Positions 1-6,573 of a stretch of DNA of 8,972 nucleotides are shown here, one piece after another. Within the stretch, counting starts at the first letter, position 1, and each line of letters opens with the position of its first letter. The DNA lies in the NCBI GenBank assembly GCA_946401765.1, contig CAMIVJ010000101.1:1-8972 (forward strand), read 5' to 3'. Under the pieces are notes generated by a model. The model had not been told where the DNA came from and did not search any database. It saw nothing but the letters and a program-made list of their open reading frames with translations. Source of the DNA: an uncultured bacterium. GTDB taxonomy: Bacteria > Verrucomicrobiota > Kiritimatiellia > RFP12 > UBA1067. The translations under genes and the position numbers were made by a program.

Positions 1-360
1 GCGCGGCGTGCGGTAGACGAACGTCACGCACTGGAAGCCCTGCTCGGTGAACTTCTTGTTCCACATCCGTATGAGCCCCACGTCGCAGTAGCAGTTGTAG
101 CCTCCGCCCGATATGAGGATCATGCAGCATCCGTTGGGCTTCGCGGGCGCCTCGCACCATTCGATGTAAGGCCTGCGCCATTCGTCCGCCTTGAATCCCT
201 TAGCGCGAGCGTCTTCGGTCGAAGCCGCGATCTGGTGCGGCTGGGCGTTCGGCATCTTGCCGTCCGGCCAGATGTAGATGTGTTCGCCTGCAAACGCGCC
301 CAGCGCCGTTGCGAGAGCGACGGCCACCGCTGCGCGCAGAACGATTCTTGAATTGTGCAT
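1..360 (-). CDS. Exported alpha/beta-hydrolase esterase, N-terminal part (cut by window edge)
   Basis: The frame runs from an ATG at 358-360 to the window edge without a stop, giving 120 residues. Residues 1-24 form a Sec signal peptide: R5/R9, a hydrophobic Ala/Val/Leu core, then an A-F-A site with cleavage expected before G25. Next comes IYIWPDGKMPN, a start seen in exported esterases of the acetyl-xylan-esterase/BD-FAE type. Then follows the first beta strand and S-G-G-G-Y (84-88), which fits the oxyanion-hole loop (usually H/P-GGG-Y), and a VTFVYRTPR strand. By family knowledge such enzymes remove acetyl or feruloyl groups from plant polysaccharides in the periplasm or outside. The catalytic Ser-Asp-His lie beyond the window, so activity is inferred. 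AGGAGAAA just upstream supports the start. It lies 32 bases after the zinc-ribbon gene and is probably the last visible gene of that operon. Six cysteines between residues 69 and 111 are unusual. Confidence 0.72.
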   Translation of the reverse strand, partial: MHNSRIVLRAAVAVALATALGAFAGEHIYIWPDGKMPNAQPHQIAASTEDARAKGFKADEWRRPYIEWCEAPAKPNGCCMILISGGGYNCYCDVGLIRMWNKKFTEQGFQCVTFVYRTPR

Positions 361-392
361 CTTGATTTCTCCTGTTATGCGTTGCTTGTTTG

Positions 393-644
393 TCAGTAGA
401 TTGTCTCGTATTCGCCCTTCTGGACTTTCTTGAGACACTTGAAGCCCGCGCGCTTTGCGCGGTAGTTGAGATCGGTCTGGCTGCGCCCAAGTCCAGGCGC
501 CTGGATCACGCGGAAAATCGCCGCCCCACAATCTGGACACTTCTCGAGCTTCGGGTCGTTGATCGACTGCATGATCTCAAAGCCCTTCGCGCACTTCGCG
601 CACCCCTTCTCCGGCTCCTTGGCCTCGTAAACATACATCGGCAT
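393..644 (-). CDS. FmdB-family zinc-ribbon protein
   Basis: This 83-residue protein starts MPMYVYEA, the typical opening of the FmdB/CxxC_CxxC_SSSS regulatory-protein family (usually MPxYxYxC). Two knuckles, C15-A-K-C18 and C36-P-D-C39, should bind one zinc ion, and the stretch between them (GFEIMQSINDPKLEKCPDCG) follows the family pattern closely. A short basic tail follows (RAKRAGFKCLKKV). The role of the family is poorly known; FmdB was named as a putative regulator of amidase/formamidase genes. The start is supported by GGAGGTG about six bases upstream; the second Met (M3) is a less likely start. It lies 15 bases after the methyltransferase stop, in the same operon. The first cysteine usually found near residue 8 is replaced here (YEAKEPEKGC), so the first knuckle is shifted slightly. 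The family call is firm; the function is unknown. Confidence 0.85.
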   Translation of the reverse strand: MPMYVYEAKEPEKGCAKCAKGFEIMQSINDPKLEKCPDCGAAIFRVIQAPGLGRSQTDLNYRAKRAGFKCLKKVQKGEYETIY

Positions 645-659
645 TCCACACCTCCAATT

Positions 660-1919
660 TCACTCGTACTTCACGAGATGCTTCTCGAGCATGCCCTTTA
701 GGCGCGTCTCGAGCCACGGCGTGACCTGCCAGAAGTCGCGCAGGTCAAGATACTCGCTCACCGCCGCCGCCTGGCCGGGCTTCACGCCGAACTCCGCGCG
801 CAGAAGAATGTTGCGCGCCGTCGCGTCGGGCGAGACGAACTCCACCACCTGCGTCCTGAAGCCGAGAATGCGCAGCAGCTGCGCCCTGAAGGCGTCCGTC
901 AGCAGATCGCACAGCCTCTCGCGCAGTATTCCGTGGCGCAGAAGCCCCGCAAACGCCTGCGCACCCTTCGCCGCGCCTCCGCCAAGCGCCTTCTGCAGCT
1001 CGTGCTGGTAGCAGGGAGCCGAGACGATGTAGCGAGCGCGCCATTCAACGCCTCGCGCAAGCGCCTCGTCGGTCGCCGTGTCGCAAGCATGAAGCGAAAC
1101 CACCATGTCCGCCCGCTCGATGGAGATGGCTTCGTCACATCCGAACGGAACAAACTTCGCGAGATCGAACTCCGTGAGGTCAGCCTTCGCGAACACAGCC
1201 TTTCCATCAAGCCCCAGCTGTCCGGCCATCTTGGAGGCTGCGGCCACCACGTCCTCGCGCCTGTCAACGCCAACCACCCTCACGTCGGCGAACTTCTTCA
1301 CCTCCGCAAGGTACATGCAGAGCGCAAGCGTGAGATACGCCTTGCCGCATCCGCAGTCCACCACGGTGAACGGTCTGTCGCCCGGCTCGTCCTTGATCAC
1401 GTCGTCCACCACCTTCAGGAACTCGTTCACCTGGTCGTACTTGCCGCGCTGCGAGGCGCGTATTCGCCCGTCGCCATCGGCAAGGCCCGTCACACGCAGC
1501 AGGGCGGAGGAATTGAACGACGCAAGCGGGGTCTTCTTCACGCGGTCGTGCGGCTGCACCACCGCCACGCGGTCCATCTCCGCGCTGCGCGTGGCCATCA
1601 CGTGCCCCTTGCGCGTCACGCGCACGTGGAGGTCTCCCTTCGCGGTCATCAGATGGAGGTCTCTTGCGCCCTTCTGCGCAATGATCTCCTCAAGCCCCTC
1701 GGCGGCGCCGTTCGCGTCGAAGTTCTTCACGCGCACCGTTCCGTCGTCCACCATCTCCGCCTGGTAGCGCGTCTCGCCGCCTATCGCAACGGGACGCATC
1801 GAGATGCGGAACGTCTTGCCGTTGCGGCGCACGGTCTGCACGATCTTCATGAACCCTTCGCCCAGCGTGCGGGCCCGTATCTCCTCGGCAAGCGCCGCGT
1901 CTAGCTCTCCTCTTTCCAT
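660..1919 (-). CDS. Class I SAM-dependent methyltransferase (Methyltransf_32/METTL25-like fold) with an extra N-terminal domain
   Basis: The protein has 419 residues in two parts. Residues about 25-115 form an N-terminal domain rich in beta strands (FRISMRPVAIGGETRYQ onward). A linker carrying KYDQVNEFLKVVDDVI (160-175) leads to a Rossmann methyltransferase domain. Motif I is VVDCGCGKAYLT (186-197), the acidic residue for the SAM ribose is D219 (VVGVDRRED), and SLHACDTATDEAL (275-287) plus SAPCYQHEL (about 304-312) match the L-H-A-C-G...C-C family signature. The substrate is unknown; relatives have been suggested to act on RNA or protein. GAGGTGG at 1927-1933, seven bases before the ATG, supports this start over M24 (MKIVQTV), although conserved-looking sequence begins only near M24. 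It lies 19 bases after the RNase D stop and 15 bases before the zinc-ribbon gene, so it is in the same operon. The RNase D neighbour makes an RNA substrate plausible, but that is inference. Confidence 0.85.
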   Translation of the reverse strand: MERGELDAALAEEIRARTLGEGFMKIVQTVRRNGKTFRISMRPVAIGGETRYQAEMVDDGTVRVKNFDANGAAEGLEEIIAQKGARDLHLMTAKGDLHVRVTRKGHVMATRSAEMDRVAVVQPHDRVKKTPLASFNSSALLRVTGLADGDGRIRASQRGKYDQVNEFLKVVDDVIKDEPGDRPFTVVDCGCGKAYLTLALCMYLAEVKKFADVRVVGVDRREDVVAAASKMAGQLGLDGKAVFAKADLTEFDLAKFVPFGCDEAISIERADMVVSLHACDTATDEALARGVEWRARYIVSAPCYQHELQKALGGGAAKGAQAFAGLLRHGILRERLCDLLTDAFRAQLLRILGFRTQVVEFVSPDATARNILLRAEFGVKPGQAAAVSEYLDLRDFWQVTPWLETRLKGMLEKHLVKYE

Positions 1920-1938
1920 GCTCGTTCCACCTCGCTCT

Positions 1939-3042
1939 CTAGACCTCGAACTTCTCCGCGATGTCGCGCCCCACGACTTCGTAGCGCCAGCCGCCGGCGA
2001 GGGGGTTCTCCGGGTCGCCGGGATCGTCCACCCACGCCGTCACCGTCGCCCTGTTCGCTATTACAGCGGGATCCACATGGATTTCCTCGGCGCGCTGGCG
2101 CATGAATTCCATCGCTTCATCCGCGGCCTCCTTGACCTCGGAGATGTAGTGCGGATGGAAGTCAACGGGACATTCCTCCTCAGGCACAGCCGCGCCCTCC
2201 TTGAGCGCCTTCGCGAACGCCGCCGCAACGAGAGCCTGCTGGCCGCGGTTGCGCAGACGATGGCGAAAGCGCAGCCTTGCGGAGTCCTTCGGCCCATCGG
2301 CCGCCATCTCGGCGAGCGATGCATCGTCCCCAAGCCATGCCCGCGGAATGTTCCATTCCATCGCCATTCGCTCGCGAGTCGCGGCGAGGGCGCGCAGGCA
2401 GGCGAGTCCGCGTCCGTCAAGGCGCACTTTGCCGCACTTCACCCGCTTCCACTGCTCCTCTGGATCGGGGTCGCCGTAGAGCGAGGGATCCTCGTACACG
2501 CGCATCTCCTCCTCCATCCACGCGAGGGTGCCCAGCTTGCGGGCGCGCTCGATGAGCTCTGCGCGCGCCTCGCCGAGATAGCGCACGTCGTCGAGGGCGT
2601 AGCTCATCTGCTGCGGGGTGAGCGGACGCTGCGTCCAGTCCGTCATGGTCTCGGTCTTCGGCAGCGTTATGCCCACTGTCTCTGTGAGAAGCTTCTGGAG
2701 CGAGAGTCGCGCGGGAAGGCCCGCGAAGGCGGCTGCGAGCTGCGTGTCGAAGACGTTCGCCGGCAGCGCGCCGGTGTAGTGGAAGAGGTGGTCGAGGTCC
2801 TGATGCGCGTCGTGGAGCACCTTCACCGTCGATGCGTCCTGCAGCAGCTCCGCAAGCGGCGCGGTGCCGAGCCCGAGCAGGCAGTCCTCCATCCAGCTCG
2901 TGCCGTCTTCCGCGCCCAGCTGCACCAGCGACAGGAGCGGCCTGTACGTGCCGCGCCACACGAACTCGGTGTCGAGCGCCGCAACGCCGCCCTTTCGCAG
3001 GGCGGCGCACGTCTCTGCAAGCTCCGCTGCGTTTCTGATCAT
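1939..3042 (-). CDS. rnd: Ribonuclease D (DEDD 3'-5' exoribonuclease with HRDC domain)
   Basis: RNase D trims 3' ends of tRNA precursors and other small structured RNAs using two metal ions. The 367-residue protein is close to the family length (about 375). All exonuclease motifs are visible: Exo I is A-L-D24-T-E26, Exo II is H77-D-A-H-Q-D82-L-D, and Exo III is Y148-A-L-D-D152, the DEDDy form with Tyr. An HRDC-type helical region follows (about residues 200-280; KVRLDGRGLACLRALAATRE), then a second, more divergent helical segment at the C-terminus, as in E. coli RNase D. The frame is open further upstream to 3150, but that stretch overlaps citrate synthase. The ATG at 3040-3042 is the right start: it is preceded by GAGGAGAGGGG (3046-3056) and overlaps the citrate synthase stop as ATGA. 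Translation is therefore probably coupled to citrate synthase. Confidence 0.93.
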   Translation of the reverse strand: MIRNAAELAETCAALRKGGVAALDTEFVWRGTYRPLLSLVQLGAEDGTSWMEDCLLGLGTAPLAELLQDASTVKVLHDAHQDLDHLFHYTGALPANVFDTQLAAAFAGLPARLSLQKLLTETVGITLPKTETMTDWTQRPLTPQQMSYALDDVRYLGEARAELIERARKLGTLAWMEEEMRVYEDPSLYGDPDPEEQWKRVKCGKVRLDGRGLACLRALAATRERMAMEWNIPRAWLGDDASLAEMAADGPKDSARLRFRHRLRNRGQQALVAAAFAKALKEGAAVPEEECPVDFHPHYISEVKEAADEAMEFMRQRAEEIHVDPAVIANRATVTAWVDDPGDPENPLAGGWRYEVVGRDIAEKFEV

Positions 3043-4391
3043 GCGCCCCTCTCCTCGATCGGCACGTAGGCGCGCGCCTTGAAGATGGGCTTGTAGGCGG
3101 GACGGATTATCGGGCCCGCGTTGTACAGCTCCTCCATTCTGTGGGCGCACCAGCCCACCACGCGCCCCACCGCGAAGAGCGGCGTGTAGAGATCCTGCGG
3201 GATGCCCAGCATGTCATACACGAAGCCGCTGTAGAGGTCAACGTTCGCGCACACCTCGCGCGCGCCGGGATGCGCCTTGCGTATCACTTCCGGACCAAGG
3301 CGCTCTAGCGCGTCGTAGAGGGCGAACTCCTCCAGGCGTCCATCCGCCTCCGCAAGCGCGCGGGCCTTCTCCTTCAGCAGCACGGCGCGGGGATCCGAGA
3401 GCGTGTACACTGCGTGGCCAAGGCCGTAGATGAGTCCCGAACCATCACCTGCCTCCTTCGCGACGATGCGCGCGAGGTAGTCGGCGAGCTCGCCTTCGTC
3501 CGTCCAGCGGTGCACGTTCTTGCGCACCTCCGCCATCTGGCGCACCACGCGCAGATTGGCGCCGCCGTGGCGACCGCCCTTCAGCGAAAGCGCGGCCGCG
3601 GCCACGGTGGAGTACATGTCGGAGAATGCCGACGACACTACGTGCGTGACGAAGCTGGAGTTGTTGCCGCCGCCATGTTCGGCGTGGAGAATTAGCGCGA
3701 GGTCCAGCGTCTCCGCCTCGAGGCGCGTGCAGTGGCCGTCCTCGCGGATCATCGCGAGCAGGTTCTCCGCCGTGCCCTTGAGGGGATCGGGGTAGCGCAT
3801 CATCAGCGAGTGGCCGAGGTGGTAGTGGGCCTTGGCCTGGTAGGCGTACGCGGCGATCGTGGGGAAGCCGGCGATCAGCTCCACGGCCTGGCGCAGGTTC
3901 GTCTCGATGTCGAGAAGGTCGGGCGTGGAGTCGTATGCGTAGGCGGTAAGGACGGCGCGCGCGATGGCGTTCATGATGTCCTTGCCTGGCGCACGCATGA
4001 TCGCGTTCTCCTTGAAGCCCTCGGGCAGGCGGCGGTGCTCCGCGAGAATCGTCTGCCACTCCTCGAGGCGCTCGCACGTGGGGAGCTCGCCGAAAAGGAG
4101 CAGGTATGCGGCCTCCTCGAAGCCGAGGCGGCGCTCCTTCTGGCAGTTGCGCACGAGGTCCTCCACGTTGACGCCGCGGTAGTATAGCGCGCCGGGCACA
4201 GGCGTCTTCTCGCCTTCGTCCATCACGTAGCCATGCACGTTGCCGATGGTCGAGAGGCCCACCAGAACGCCCGTGCCGTCTTCGTTGCGCAGGCCGCGCT
4301 TGACGTTGTAGCGCTCGTAGAGCTTAGGGTCTATCACGTCGGCGCGCCGCACGTCCGCGGCGCGCGCCTTTATCCATGCGGGATTGATCAT
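3039..4391 (-). CDS. gltA: Citrate (Si)-synthase / 2-methylcitrate synthase family
   Basis: Citrate synthase condenses acetyl-CoA with oxaloacetate to give citrate in the cytoplasm. This 450-residue protein belongs to the branch common in anaerobic Firmicutes and related bacteria, shown by YNVKRGLRNEDGTGVLVGLS (residues 28-47). The catalytic triad is intact: H275 (G-G-R-H-G-G-A-N), H326 (YGLGHAVYTLSDPRA) and D385 (NVDLYSGFVYDMLGIP). Conserved R410 (GRVVGWCAHRMEE) and R430 (IIRPAY) would bind the carboxylates of substrate and CoA. Sequence alone cannot separate citrate from 2-methylcitrate synthase; no prp genes lie nearby, which favours citrate. The frame is open up to 4451, but the ATG at 4389-4391 fits the family N-terminus and overlaps the stop of the upstream metallophosphoesterase as ATGA. 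It likewise overlaps RNase D at its 3' end. Coupling to an exported phosphoesterase is unexpected for a central metabolic gene. Confidence 0.95.
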   Translation of the reverse strand: MINPAWIKARAADVRRADVIDPKLYERYNVKRGLRNEDGTGVLVGLSTIGNVHGYVMDEGEKTPVPGALYYRGVNVEDLVRNCQKERRLGFEEAAYLLLFGELPTCERLEEWQTILAEHRRLPEGFKENAIMRAPGKDIMNAIARAVLTAYAYDSTPDLLDIETNLRQAVELIAGFPTIAAYAYQAKAHYHLGHSLMMRYPDPLKGTAENLLAMIREDGHCTRLEAETLDLALILHAEHGGGNNSSFVTHVVSSAFSDMYSTVAAAALSLKGGRHGGANLRVVRQMAEVRKNVHRWTDEGELADYLARIVAKEAGDGSGLIYGLGHAVYTLSDPRAVLLKEKARALAEADGRLEEFALYDALERLGPEVIRKAHPGAREVCANVDLYSGFVYDMLGIPQDLYTPLFAVGRVVGWCAHRMEELYNAGPIIRPAYKPIFKARAYVPIEERGA

Positions 4392-5776
4392 TTTGAGTCC
4401 GCCAATGAGAACATCTGTGAATATATCTCCGGGCCCTTGTGCCCGAAGCACTCAAGAGGACGCACCGCGAAGCGCACCTCCTTAACGCCCTTGAGCTCCG
4501 CGACGTCGAACACGATGTGCCCCGTCTTCGCCTCGCGCTTGGGCGACAGGAAGTAGCTCTCGGAGAGAACGCGCTTCGTCGCCACCGGGTAGTCCACGTC
4601 CTCGTGGTACGCGAGCGCCGTCACCTCGTAGTCGTGCACGCGCGACGTCGCGCTCGGCAGCGCCGCCGGGAAGCTCACGGTGATCTGGTCGGTCTCCTTG
4701 CCGCGGCGGTTCCTGCCCTTCGCGCGCTTCACGCCTACCTTCGCGCCGGACGCGAACGCCGGCGCGATCTTCTTCTCGCTGCGCGGCTCGAACGCGAACG
4801 GACGCGATCCGTCGAGCGGCACCACCCAGTCCTCGCCCAGGCTCTCGCCGTACACGAACTCGCGGCGCTCGATCGCCATCCTGTCGTCGTACACCCTCAC
4901 GAGCATTCCCTGGCGCCCCGTGCTCTCAGGCAGCATCCTCATCTGCTTGACGATGCCGTTGTGGTCCTCGCCGTTGTCGCGCCAGTACTGCGAGAAGATG
5001 TACCTGAGCGAACTCGTGCCAATGGAGGTGAACTTGCCCTGCCAGATGCTGCGCTCGTCGGTGATCGAGTAGTGGGAGTGGCCCGAGAACGCGACGGCGT
5101 TCGGGAACTTCTCCAGAGCGCGCGTCGCCACGCCCCTGTCGTTGCCCCACGCCCACGGACCCTGCACGGTGTTGCCGGGATGCGGATGCTGCGTGTAGAA
5201 GAACGGCCTGCCGCCGCGCAGGTTGAGCCTGTCGGCGTTCTTCTGCAAGAAGGCATCGAGATCCTTCTCGTTGCCCCAGTGCGCGCCGATGAAGGTGTAG
5301 CCCTTCACGGTCTTTGCCCAGATGGGGCTGTACGGCTCGTGGAAGCACTGCTCCCATGCCTTTGCAGGGTCGCTGCAGATGGAATGCTCCCTGAGATACT
5401 TCTCGTCCTTGCCCTTTCTCCAGCCCCAGTTCATCACATCGTGGTTGCCGTACACGAACAGCTGCTCCACGGCGCGACCATCCGGGGCCTTGCCGCCCGG
5501 GAACACGCGGAAGAAGCAGTCTGCCGCGCGCTTGAGCTGCTCGATGCGGCCCGTGTTGGCGATGTCGCCAGCCACCAGCACCCCGTCGGCGCCGCCGTCG
5601 CGAAAATACGCGAGCGCCTTGAGGAAGGTGTCTTCGTCGCCAGGGCGCTCAAGGTGCACGTCGCTCAATACGCCGAACGTCACGTTCGGCGCGCCGCCCG
5701 CGCGGACCGCAAGCGCGCGCGACGCCGTGGCCGCGGCGGCGTTTGCTATGAACACTCTTCTCGAAACATTTAGCAT
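4388..5776 (-). CDS. Tat-exported calcineurin-like metallophosphoesterase
   Basis: The 462-residue protein begins with S-R-R-V-F-I (5-10) and an alanine-rich segment to about residue 27, a twin-arginine signal that suggests export in folded form. The metal-binding motifs of the calcineurin-like phosphoesterase family follow in order: D39-V-H41, G-D71-I-A-N74, G-N111-H-D113, H197 (YTQHPHPGN) and G-H233-S-H235. These ligate a two-metal centre that hydrolyses phosphomonoesters or diesters; the natural substrate is not predictable. After about residue 330 comes a C-terminal region that looks like a beta-rich accessory domain, with a basic stretch (KVGVKRAKGRNRRGKE) and a PAALPSATSRVHDYEV segment resembling the Ig-like tails of such enzymes. 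GGAGAA seven bases before the ATG at 5774-5776 supports the start; a longer open frame upstream to 6136 is antisense-like and overlaps the anti-sigma gene. It is first in its operon, about 22 bases from the predicted transcription start. Confidence 0.88.
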   Translation of the reverse strand: MLNVSRRVFIANAAAATASRALAVRAGGAPNVTFGVLSDVHLERPGDEDTFLKALAYFRDGGADGVLVAGDIANTGRIEQLKRAADCFFRVFPGGKAPDGRAVEQLFVYGNHDVMNWGWRKGKDEKYLREHSICSDPAKAWEQCFHEPYSPIWAKTVKGYTFIGAHWGNEKDLDAFLQKNADRLNLRGGRPFFYTQHPHPGNTVQGPWAWGNDRGVATRALEKFPNAVAFSGHSHYSITDERSIWQGKFTSIGTSSLRYIFSQYWRDNGEDHNGIVKQMRMLPESTGRQGMLVRVYDDRMAIERREFVYGESLGEDWVVPLDGSRPFAFEPRSEKKIAPAFASGAKVGVKRAKGRNRRGKETDQITVSFPAALPSATSRVHDYEVTALAYHEDVDYPVATKRVLSESYFLSPKREAKTGHIVFDVAELKGVKEVRFAVRPLECFGHKGPEIYSQMFSLADSK

Positions 5777-5804
5777 CTTCGTTCTCCATTTACTGAACGC
5801 GCCT

Positions 5805-5833
5805 ATTATCCCATATCCGAGCGCATGAGACAA
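5805..5833 (-). promoter_or_regulatory. Predicted sigma-70-type promoter of the metallophosphoesterase-citrate synthase-rnd operon
   Basis: On the minus strand, TTGTCT (5828-5833; 4 of 6 matches to TTGACA) and GATAAT (5805-5810; 5 of 6 matches to TATAAT) are separated by exactly 17 bases. Transcription would start near 5798, giving a leader of about 22 bases before the ATG at 5776. This AT-richer patch stands out in GC-rich surroundings, and its position before the first gene of a unit fits. It is a consensus match only. Confidence 0.7.
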
Positions 5834-5870
5834 GCACAAAGAAGAGGCGCGCCGCAATGTGCGCCGCGCC
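5834..5870 (-). terminator. Probable Rho-independent terminator after the sigma/anti-sigma genes
   Basis: On the minus strand, 5846-5870 can fold as GGCGCG, a G-G mismatch, GCG-type pairs (three) and an ACATT loop, then the matching strand ending CGCGCC: six outer pairs and three inner pairs around one mismatch. It is followed by TCTTCTTTGTGC (5834-5845), which is pyrimidine-rich rather than a clean U run, so efficiency is uncertain. It lies 31 bases after the anti-sigma stop and directly before the next promoter. Confidence 0.55.
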
Positions 5871-5901
5871 GTAGGAAGTGCCTGCCCGCCATCTGCCGCA
5901 G

Positions 5902-6573
5902 CTACATCAGCCTGCACATTACCGCAGTGCGCGCAAGGCCCTCGTCCGACGAGTTCACACGTCTGGCGGCGTCCTGGGCGGCAAGCGCAAAATCGGCCTT
6001 GGTCATTTCGCCGATGCCGTTCACGCGCAGATAGCGCAGCCCTTTCTTGTAGGCGCGCATCGCGCCCGCCACGCCAGCGTCTGCGGCCACTCTCAGCGCC
6101 TCGACGTTGCGCGCGCTGAGCTCGGCGTTGGCCCATCCGCCGTCTGCGTTCTGCGTCCGCGTTATGGCGCCCACGGCCGCATCGAGCGCTGCGGCGTGCG
6201 CGGAAGCATCCTCCGCGAGAGCGGCAACGGCAAACGGCTGCATGTACTGCGCCGCGCTAGAAGACGAGAACGTGCCGTCGTCGCGCTGGCAATGCACAAG
6301 CAGTTCCATCCGAGCCTTGCGGATGCTGGACGACATTTCTGAATGGATGAAAAAGTACGCCGCCGCGACCGTCAGGCTGGCGGCAAGCCCCAAGACCACT
6401 CCAAGAGGCGGCATTCGCCATTTTGCGCGCGGCTTCTTCTCGGCGCCCACGGCCGCCATCACGCGGTCCGCAAAGCCGTCGTCCACGCGCGCCTGCGGCG
6501 CCGCGCGAAGCGACTCGGCGAAGGCGCGCATTTCCGCGCACCCCGCAAGATCTCCTTCAAGATCGCAGTTCAT
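5902..6573 (-). CDS. Putative anti-sigma factor: one-span membrane protein with a terpenoid-cyclase-like outer domain
   Basis: The 223-residue protein has a short cytoplasmic part (1-56), one membrane span (57-76, LGVVLGLAASLTVAAAYFFI) and an outside part (77-223). Position right after an ECF sigma gene with an ATGA overlap, plus this topology, suggests it binds and holds that sigma factor. The segment D8-LAG-C12-AE-M15-RAFAESLR aligns with the anti-sigma zinc motif H-x3-C-x2-C, but H and the second C are replaced, so zinc binding is unlikely. GFADRVMAAVGAEKKPR (33-49) resembles the pre-membrane segment of other anti-sigma proteins. The outer domain carries C-Q-R-D-D-G-T-F (95-102) and T-Q-N-A-D-G-G-W (140-147), which recall the Q-x-x-D-G-x-W motifs of prenyltransferase/squalene-cyclase alpha toroids. 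It is too short for a full cyclase and would more likely be a sensor or binding module. AAGGAG eight bases upstream, inside the sigma gene, supports the start. Confidence 0.7.
   Translation of the reverse strand: MNCDLEGDLAGCAEMRAFAESLRAAPQARVDDGFADRVMAAVGAEKKPRAKWRMPPLGVVLGLAASLTVAAAYFFIHSEMSSSIRKARMELLVHCQRDDGTFSSSSAAQYMQPFAVAALAEDASAHAAALDAAVGAITRTQNADGGWANAELSARNVEALRVAADAGVAGAMRAYKKGLRYLRVNGIGEMTKADFALAAQDAARRVNSSDEGLARTAVMCRLM

Larger units (their letters stand above)
5777..5901 (-). other. Intergenic region between the two operons
   Basis: These 125 bases are the only intergenic gap of note in the window. Read on the minus strand they hold, in order, 31 bases after the anti-sigma stop, a terminator-like hairpin, a pyrimidine-rich tract, a sigma-70-type promoter and a short leader with a Shine-Dalgarno sequence (GGAGAA) for the metallophosphoesterase. 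No small open reading frame or RNA gene is evident. Confidence 0.7.

Noticed and set aside
361..392. Possible separate promoter before the esterase gene
   Set aside because: The 32-base gap has CATAAC but no -35 element at a suitable distance; only the ribosome site is convincing.
674..694. Short inverted repeat near the end of the methyltransferase gene (ATGCT...AGCAT)
   Set aside because: Only five base pairs, inside coding sequence and not followed by a U run, so it is probably chance.
1804..3069. Long plus-strand open frame of 421 codons opposite RNase D, and similar ones at 933-1904 and 4439-5773
   Set aside because: The translations are rich in Arg, His and Ala with no recognisable domain, and they lie opposite genes with clear catalytic motifs. 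Long antisense frames are expected in GC-rich DNA.
3043..3150. Upstream extension of the RNase D frame to 3150
   Set aside because: It lies inside the citrate synthase gene, has no family similarity, and a strong GAGGAG site sits before the ATG at 3042.
4392..4451. Upstream extension of the citrate synthase frame to 4451
   Set aside because: It overlaps the phosphoesterase gene, and the family N-terminus begins at the ATG at 4391 in an ATGA overlap.
5777..6136. Extension of the metallophosphoesterase frame upstream to 6136
   Set aside because: The added 120 residues are Arg-rich, overlap the anti-sigma gene and the terminator, and precede a clear Tat signal and ribosome site at 5776.
5902..6573. 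A functional terpene cyclase or prenyltransferase
   Set aside because: The outside domain is only about 147 residues, has two motif copies and no catalytic D-x-D-D-type acid motif, so enzyme activity is not supported.
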